A stretch of 11,016 bases of DNA, from the NCBI GenBank assembly GCA_021780625.1, contig JAJXYI010000063.1, positions 1 through 11,016 on the forward strand, given 5' to 3'. This DNA is from a bacterium. Lineage in GTDB: Bacteria; Verrucomicrobiota; Verrucomicrobiae; Opitutales; Opitutaceae. The translations under genes and the position numbers were made by a program. Positions 6,729 to 11,016 of the stretch are shown piece by piece. The notes below the pieces were generated by a model, which worked only from the letters and a program-made list of their open reading frames with translations, had not been told where the DNA came from and did not search any database. Every line of letters begins with the position of its first letter. Positions within the stretch are counted from its first letter, which is position 1.

Positions 6729-6737
6729 AGGTTTCGG

Positions 6738-6766
6738 AGTCTATCCCTTCGCCGACGCAAGGCCAA
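6738..6766 (-). promoter_or_regulatory. Candidate sigma-70-type promoter for amrA and downstream genes
   Basis: On the minus strand TTGGCC (6766-6761) and TAGACT (6743-6738) are separated by 17 bases, each matching four of six consensus positions. Transcription would start about 27 nt before or less from the amrA ATG, leaving room for the GGAGG. It lies in the 123-nt divergent gap shared with uppS. Such matches arise by chance, so this is tentative. Confidence 0.35.
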
Positions 6767-6841
6767 GCCCAAGCCCGCACACCGGCCTTCCAGCTTGTCT
6801 AATCCCGCCCCCGCCGCTAACTCGACCCCTTTCTCCCGCTC

Positions 6842-7591
6842 ATGGAACCCTCTCCCCAGTCGCAGCCACCCCGTCACGTAGGAATCATCATGGACGGGAA
6901 CGGACGCTGGGCAAAACAGCGGGGGCTGCCCCGCATCGAGGGCCACCGCCGGGGCGTCGAAACCGTCCGCGTGGTGACCCGAGCGGCGCGGGAGCTGGGG
7001 ATCCGTTACCTGACGCTGTACGCCTTCTCCGTGGAGAACTGGAAACGGCCCCAGGACGAGGTCGGCGGGCTCATGTCGCTGCTCGAGTATTTTCTCAAGC
7101 GTGAGACCGCCACACTCGTGCGCGACCAGGTCCGGCTGCGCACGATCGGCAGGACCGCGGAGATGCCCCCGGCAATCCGCGATCTGCTCGCCAAGACCTG
7201 CAAGGCGACCGAATCCTTCACCGAGCTCACCCTCACCCTGGCGCTCAACTACGGGGCGCGCACGGAGGTGCTCGACGCCGCCGCGTCCTGGGCCCGCGCA
7301 GTCGCCGGCACCCCCGCTGCGGACCGCGCCCCGACCTGGGAGGAGTTCAGCCGACACCTGTACACGGCCGACTTACCCGACCCCGACCTGATCATCCGCA
7401 GCTCGGGCGAGATGCGCGTGAGCAACTTCCTGCTCATGCAGGCCGCGTACGCGGAGTTCGTCTTCACCCCGACGCTCTGGCCCGATTTTTCGAAGGCCGA
7501 TCTCGAGACCGCCCTCGCCGACTACGCCCGCCGCGAGCGCCGATTCGGGCTCACCAGCGAGCAGCTCGGCCCCGTCCGTACCAAAGCCTGA
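6842..7591 (+). CDS. uppS: Isoprenyl transferase (undecaprenyl diphosphate synthase)
   Basis: UppS condenses isopentenyl diphosphate with farnesyl diphosphate in cis to give the C55 lipid carrier for peptidoglycan and other envelope polymers. The 249-residue protein has the Mg/diphosphate motif IMDGNGRWA with Asp18, the GHRRG segment (34-38), YAFSVENWKRP (60-70), and the C-terminal block R186-S-S-G-E-M-R-V-S-N-F-L-L-M-Q-A-A-Y-A-E, where Met replaces the usual Trp of LLWQ. The length is normal for bacteria. The ATG at 6842 has no Shine-Dalgarno; its leader is pyrimidine-rich (CCCTTTCTCCCGCTC). It is the first gene of the uppS-cdsA-dxr-rseP block, 12 nt ahead of cdsA, and diverges from amrA. 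Confidence 0.96.
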   Translation: MEPSPQSQPPRHVGIIMDGNGRWAKQRGLPRIEGHRRGVETVRVVTRAARELGIRYLTLYAFSVENWKRPQDEVGGLMSLLEYFLKRETATLVRDQVRLRTIGRTAEMPPAIRDLLAKTCKATESFTELTLTLALNYGARTEVLDAAASWARAVAGTPAADRAPTWEEFSRHLYTADLPDPDLIIRSSGEMRVSNFLLMQAAYAEFVFTPTLWPDFSKADLETALADYARRERRFGLTSEQLGPVRTKA

Positions 7592-7603
7592 TCCGCCCAC
7601 CCC

Positions 7604-8434
7604 ATGGCCAAACGCATCCTCAGCACCCTCATTCTCTGGACGATCGTGGTCCTGTGCGTCCGCTACTTCGGATCCACCGGCGGGATATGGCTCATCACGC
7701 TGATCGCGGCGCTCACGCTGCGCGAGTTCTTCGGCCTGGTGGAACGCATGGGGCTCCACCCATTCTCGCGCTTCGCGATCGCCGCGGGCGTGGTCATCAC
7801 GCTCGCCCCCCGTTACCTCTCGCCCCATGTGCCGGCGCTTGACGCGGGCCTGCTGCTGGCCCTGGCGACGGTCATCCTGGCGGTTCGCATTCTCGGCGAG
7901 CGGGGCCCGGAAAACCGTGTCGAGACGCTGGGCTGGACGCTGTTCGGCCTGTTTTACGTGCCGTACCTGCTGCACTACCTCTCGAGCATCATGATGATCG
8001 AGCACCCGCACCCGCTCACGGGGCTGGTGCTGTGCGTGTGGCTGATCGCCGTATCCAAATTCTGTGATACCGGAGCGCTGCTCACGGGCCTTGCCTTCGG
8101 GCGCCACAAGATGGCGCCGGGCATCAGCCCGAAGAAGACCTGGGAGGGGGCGCTGGGCGGCGTCTGCACCTCCGCCCTGGTGGGCGCCGTGCTGGCCTGG
8201 CTTTGCCGCTCCTACCTTCCCCCGACGCTCACGCCTGCACTCGGCGCGGCCTTTGCGGTGCCCATCGCGCTGGTGACCATCGTCTCCGACCTGGTGGAAT
8301 CCGTGATCAAGCGCCGCGCGGACATCAAGGACACCGGCGGCACGATCCCCGGGATCGGCGGGGTCTTCGACCTGAGCGACAGCCTGATCCTCTCCGCCCC
8401 GGTCGGCTACGCGCTGTTCAAGCTGTTCCTCTGA
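7604..8434 (+). CDS. cdsA: Phosphatidate cytidylyltransferase
   Basis: CdsA joins CTP and phosphatidic acid to make CDP-diacylglycerol, precursor of all main phospholipids, in the cytoplasmic membrane. The 276-residue protein is strongly hydrophobic, with some six to eight predicted membrane segments, and carries the SPKKTWEGALGG stretch and the C-terminal signature SVIKRRADIKDTGG...PGIGGVFDLSDS. The invariant S233, K236-R237, K242-D243, D256 and D259 are present. The usual His of PGHGG is Ile251 and the usual Arg after D256 is Leu257, so the signature deviates from the textbook HGGxxDRxD. The overall match and operon position make the assignment firm. It starts 12 nt after uppS with no Shine-Dalgarno sequence and precedes dxr by 34 nt. 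Confidence 0.94.
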   Translation: MAKRILSTLILWTIVVLCVRYFGSTGGIWLITLIAALTLREFFGLVERMGLHPFSRFAIAAGVVITLAPRYLSPHVPALDAGLLLALATVILAVRILGERGPENRVETLGWTLFGLFYVPYLLHYLSSIMMIEHPHPLTGLVLCVWLIAVSKFCDTGALLTGLAFGRHKMAPGISPKKTWEGALGGVCTSALVGAVLAWLCRSYLPPTLTPALGAAFAVPIALVTIVSDLVESVIKRRADIKDTGGTIPGIGGVFDLSDSLILSAPVGYALFKLFL

Positions 8435-8468
8435 CCACCTGCGGCGCCCGGCGTCGAATCGAACTTCC

Positions 8469-9659
8469 ATGAGCGAGCCATCCGTTTCCCCACGCCGCCG
8501 GCGGGTCGCGCTGCTGGGCGCCACCGGCTCCATCGGCGAGAACGCGCTGCGGGTGATCCGCGCCCATCCCGACCGCCTCGAGCTGGTCGCAGTCGCCGCG
8601 CGCGCCAATTGGGAGAAACTGGCCAGGATCGCCCGGGAGTTCGGCGTCCGCCACGTCGGGTTGTATGAGGAGTCTGCCTACGCCGCCGCGCGCGCCTCGG
8701 CGGGAAGATTCCCGGCAGGCACGGCCCTCGTCGGCGGGCTCGAGGGACTCGTATCGCTGGCGACGCTACCCGAAGCCGACATCGTGCTGGTCGCGGTGGT
8801 CGGCACCACGGGCCTTCGCCCGGCGCTCGCCGCGCTCGCGAAGGGCAAGGATCTCGCGCTCGCGAGCAAGGAGATCCTGGTGCTCGCCGGAATATTCGTC
8901 ATGGACGAGGCCCGCCGGAGCGGCGCGCGCCTGCTGCCCGTCGACAGCGAGCACAACGCCGTCTTCCAGTGCCTCGAGGGTCACCCGGGCTCCACGGTCT
9001 CGCGTGTGATCCTCACCGCGAGCGGCGGCGCGTTCCGCGACTGGCCCGTGGAGCGCCTCGCGCACGCGACGCCCGCCGACGCGCTCCGCCACCCGAACTG
9101 GGCCATGGGCCCCAAGATCACCGTCGACTCCGCCACCCTCGCCAACAAGGGCCTCGAACTGATTGAGGCGCAGGCCCTGTTCTCGCTCCGCCCCGATCAG
9201 TGCCAGGCCATCCTGCATCCCCAGAGCATCGTGCACTGCCTGGTGGAGTTCAACGACGGTGCGATGCTCGCGCAGCTGTGCCCGCCCTCGATGACCTTCC
9301 CGATCCAGCATGCCCTGCTCCATCCGGAGCGGCCAAGGGGCGTCGAATCTCCGCTCGATCTTGCCCGCCGGTTCGCCCTCGAATTCCGACCCGTGGACGA
9401 AGGACGCTTCCCGATGATCCGCCTGGCGAGGCACGCCATGGAGACCGGCGGCACCGCGCCGGCCATCTACAACGCCGCCAACGAGATCGCGGTCGACGCA
9501 TTCCTGGCGGGCCGCCTTCCCTTCCTTGGCATCCCCGAGGTGGTCGAACAGACGCTGTCCGCCATGCCCCACACGGACCCCGCCTCGCTGGAAGCGGTGC
9601 TCGAGGTGGATGCCGAGGCCCGGTCCGTGGCGCGCGCCCGCCTGGCTTCGACCCGCTGA
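8469..9659 (+). CDS. dxr: 1-deoxy-D-xylulose 5-phosphate reductoisomerase
   Basis: Dxr converts DXP to 2-C-methyl-D-erythritol 4-phosphate with NADPH, the committed step of the MEP isoprenoid pathway that ultimately feeds UppS. The 396-residue protein has the nucleotide-binding LLGATGSIG (15-23), the metal-binding D159-S-E161 in PVDSEHN, His208 in HPNWAMGPK, and NKGLE with Lys227 and Glu230, matching the metal and substrate residues of the E. coli enzyme in order and spacing. HPQSIVH and the C-terminal helical domain are also present. The length is typical. The start at 8469 lies 34 nt after cdsA with no Shine-Dalgarno sequence. No truncation or frameshift is seen. Confidence 0.97.
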   Translation: MSEPSVSPRRRRVALLGATGSIGENALRVIRAHPDRLELVAVAARANWEKLARIAREFGVRHVGLYEESAYAAARASAGRFPAGTALVGGLEGLVSLATLPEADIVLVAVVGTTGLRPALAALAKGKDLALASKEILVLAGIFVMDEARRSGARLLPVDSEHNAVFQCLEGHPGSTVSRVILTASGGAFRDWPVERLAHATPADALRHPNWAMGPKITVDSATLANKGLELIEAQALFSLRPDQCQAILHPQSIVHCLVEFNDGAMLAQLCPPSMTFPIQHALLHPERPRGVESPLDLARRFALEFRPVDEGRFPMIRLARHAMETGGTAPAIYNAANEIAVDAFLAGRLPFLGIPEVVEQTLSAMPHTDPASLEAVLEVDAEARSVARARLASTR

Positions 9660-9801
9660 GCGCTCGGAACCCCTCCGGCGCCACTCGGTCCACACTCGGA
9701 CACCCGCGCCCTTCTACGAAAATCTGCTCCGTCAACGGGGTTTGCCTAAACGCCCGGAATGACGGAGATTCCCGGTTCCACGGTCCATTTCATCCCCTCT
9801 C
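9660..9801 (+). other. 142-nt gap between dxr and rseP
   Basis: This is the largest break in the plus-strand block. No small gene is convincing. A weak hairpin pairs CCGGAAT (9754-9760) with ATTCCCGG (9768-9775), one base bulged, with no T-tract after it. The final bases before rseP are pyrimidine-rich. A separate rseP promoter is possible, but no good -10/-35 pair was found. Confidence 0.5.
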
Positions 9802-11016
9802 ATGCTCAGCGAGCTCCTGCAGTCCGTCCTGTCCAACGTCTGGTATATCTTCCTGGTGATCGTCTTCTTCGGAGGATCCATCCTGGTCCACGAACTCGGC
9901 CATTTCTGGGCGGCCCGCCGCCGCGGCGTGCATGTCGAGCGGTTCTCGATCGGCTTTGGGCCCAAGATCTTCGCCTGGCACGGTAAGGACGGCGTCGAGT
10001 ACCGCGTCTCCTGGCTGCCCCTGGGCGGCTACGTCGCACTCCCACAACTCGCCGACATGAGCGCACTGGAGGGCTCGGCAGCCGAAAAAGTCGCCGCGCT
10101 CCCCCCACCCAGCTACGCCACCAAGATGATCGTGTTCGTGGCCGGCGCCGCGATGAACATCGTCTTCGCGTTCCTGCTCGCCTGCGTCGTGTGGATCGTC
10201 GGCATGCCGGTGAGCAACGAAATGTCCGGCACGCGAATCGGCTACGTCACCCGCACCCTCACGCTTGCCGACGGCACCCAGGTGCCCAGCCCCGCCGCCA
10301 AGGCAGGCTTGGAGCCTGGAGACATCGTGCGCGCCATCGACGGTACCCGCGTTGCGGATTGGATCGACCTCAAGCAGACGCTGCTCACCTCGAGCGGACG
10401 CGGCGCCGAGGGCCAGCCTAAGTCGGTCTTCACCATCGATCGCAACGGGCGGCTGATGAAGGTCACCGTCTATCCGCAACTCACCGGCTTCGAACACGAC
10501 CGCAGCGTCGGCATCCTGCCCGGCTACGACCTGATCGTGCACTCGATCGATCCGGGCTCGCCCGCCGCCAAGGCCGGTGTCCATCCGGGCGATGTGATCC
10601 TTTCGATCGACGGCACCCGCATCCTGCAGATCGTGACCTATCAGGAGGTCATCAACGCCCACGCGAAGTCCCCGGTGACGCTCGTCGTGCGCCGCGGCAC
10701 CACCGACGTGAGCCTCGTGCTCCCCCCCGCCGCCGATCCGAAGGTCGGCCATGGGATGAGTTTCACCGCCGGCTACCACGTGAGCCATCCCTCGCCGTTC
10801 AGCCAGATCTGGGACCAGCTGCGCTCCACCTTCCAGGTGCTTGGCAGCATCATCAGCCCGCACTCCGACGTCGGCCTGTCGAACATGGCCGGCCCCGTGG
10901 GCATCATCCGCATCTTCCACACGGCCGCCGAGGCGGGTTTCATCCCGGTCGTGCTGTTCACGATCCTCGTGAACGTGAGCCTCGCCGTCTTCAACCTGCT
11001 TCCGATCCCCGTGCTC
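9802..11016 (+). CDS. rseP: RIP metalloprotease RseP, 3' end outside window
   Basis: A site-2 intramembrane zinc metalloprotease; in E. coli RseP cleaves anti-sigma factor RseA and clears signal-peptide remnants. The frame is open from the ATG at 9802 to the last base (405 codons; the family is about 450). The first membrane segment contains the zinc motif H30-E-L-G-H34. The GFGPK and PLGGYV stretches typical of the family follow, then a second membrane segment (FVAGAAMNIVFAFLLACVVW). Two tandem PDZ domains have their carboxylate-loop regions at AGLEPGD (168-174) and AGVHPGD (258-264). SNMAGPVGI and the third-ligand region NLLPIPVL follow, the window ending just before the expected Asp. It sits 142 nt after dxr, the usual neighbour in many bacteria. 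There is no Shine-Dalgarno; the leader reads CATCCCCTCTC. Confidence 0.96.
   Translation, partial: MLSELLQSVLSNVWYIFLVIVFFGGSILVHELGHFWAARRRGVHVERFSIGFGPKIFAWHGKDGVEYRVSWLPLGGYVALPQLADMSALEGSAAEKVAALPPPSYATKMIVFVAGAAMNIVFAFLLACVVWIVGMPVSNEMSGTRIGYVTRTLTLADGTQVPSPAAKAGLEPGDIVRAIDGTRVADWIDLKQTLLTSSGRGAEGQPKSVFTIDRNGRLMKVTVYPQLTGFEHDRSVGILPGYDLIVHSIDPGSPAAKAGVHPGDVILSIDGTRILQIVTYQEVINAHAKSPVTLVVRRGTTDVSLVLPPAADPKVGHGMSFTAGYHVSHPSPFSQIWDQLRSTFQVLGSIISPHSDVGLSNMAGPVGIIRIFHTAAEAGFIPVVLFTILVNVSLAVFNLLPIPVL

Noticed and set aside
5684..6802. Long plus-strand open frame opposite amrA (372 codons)
   Set aside because: It is antisense to a gene with clear domains on both sides of the fusion. Its translation is Arg/His/Pro-rich without any recognisable motif, as expected from GC-rich codon bias.
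6798..6803. TCTAAT as a -10 box for uppS
   Set aside because: It matches five of six consensus bases and is well placed, but no acceptable -35 box lies 16-18 bases upstream and no extended -10 is present.
6719..7357. 5' extension of the amrA frame to a start at 7357
   Set aside because: It would run antisense through uppS and has no similarity; the ATG at 6718 has a well-placed GGAGG and starts at the conserved domain.
7373..8608. Long minus-strand frame opposite uppS/cdsA/dxr (411 codons)
   Set aside because: It spans three well-supported genes and their gaps, with low-complexity charged translation; a shadow of high GC third positions.
9666..9691. GGAAC after dxr as a sigma-E-like -35 element for rseP
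   Set aside because: No matching -10 element is found at the right distance, and GGAAC is too short to be meaningful alone.
9790..10920. Minus-strand frame of 376 codons opposite rseP
   Set aside because: rseP carries HExxH, two PDZ domains and membrane segments on the plus strand; the antisense product is Asp/Gly/His/Arg-rich and unlike any family.

Overview
This is a GC-rich bacterial window with short intergenic gaps. The gene set, the order uppS-cdsA-dxr-rseP, the stand-alone CheX-like protein, starts that mostly lack a Shine-Dalgarno sequence, and an AACGAAG-type inverted repeat all suggest a verrucomicrobial genome, probably close to the Opitutaceae. That placement is an inference from gene style; no rRNA is present to confirm it.

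Layout, left to right. (1) Positions 1-1425, plus strand: the 3' part of a hybrid sensor histidine kinase (ATPase domain plus two receiver domains). (2) 1426-1650: a gap between convergent genes that holds a 171-nt structured inverted-repeat element. (3) 1651-6718, minus strand: six co-oriented genes. In transcription order they are amrA (LigB-like/AMMECR1 fusion), amrS (radical SAM enzyme), a 6-oxopurine/MTA-type nucleoside phosphorylase, a beta-hydroxyacid dehydrogenase of the glyoxylate/succinic-semialdehyde reductase type, a CheX-like chemotaxis phosphatase, and queF (queuosine synthesis). amrA and amrS overlap by four bases; the other gaps are 42-94 nt. (4) 6719-6841: a divergent promoter region. 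(5) 6842-11016, plus strand: uppS, cdsA, dxr and rseP, the last cut off by the window end.

How the genes work together. The right-hand cluster is a classical envelope/isoprenoid block: Dxr makes MEP for isoprenoids, UppS makes the undecaprenyl lipid carrier, CdsA makes CDP-diacylglycerol, and RseP is an intramembrane protease. The left-hand cluster is centred on the AmmeMemoRadiSam module, which is conserved but, as far as I know, lacks an established biochemical role. The phosphorylase behind it could recycle nucleosides released by radical-SAM chemistry, though this is only a hypothesis.

The most notable signals are an 11-bp stem with a 4-nt loop that ends two bases before the phosphorylase start codon, the AmmeMemoRadiSam neighbourhood itself, and the inverted-repeat element at 1441-1611. 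No tRNA, rRNA, CRISPR array, transposase or phage gene was seen.
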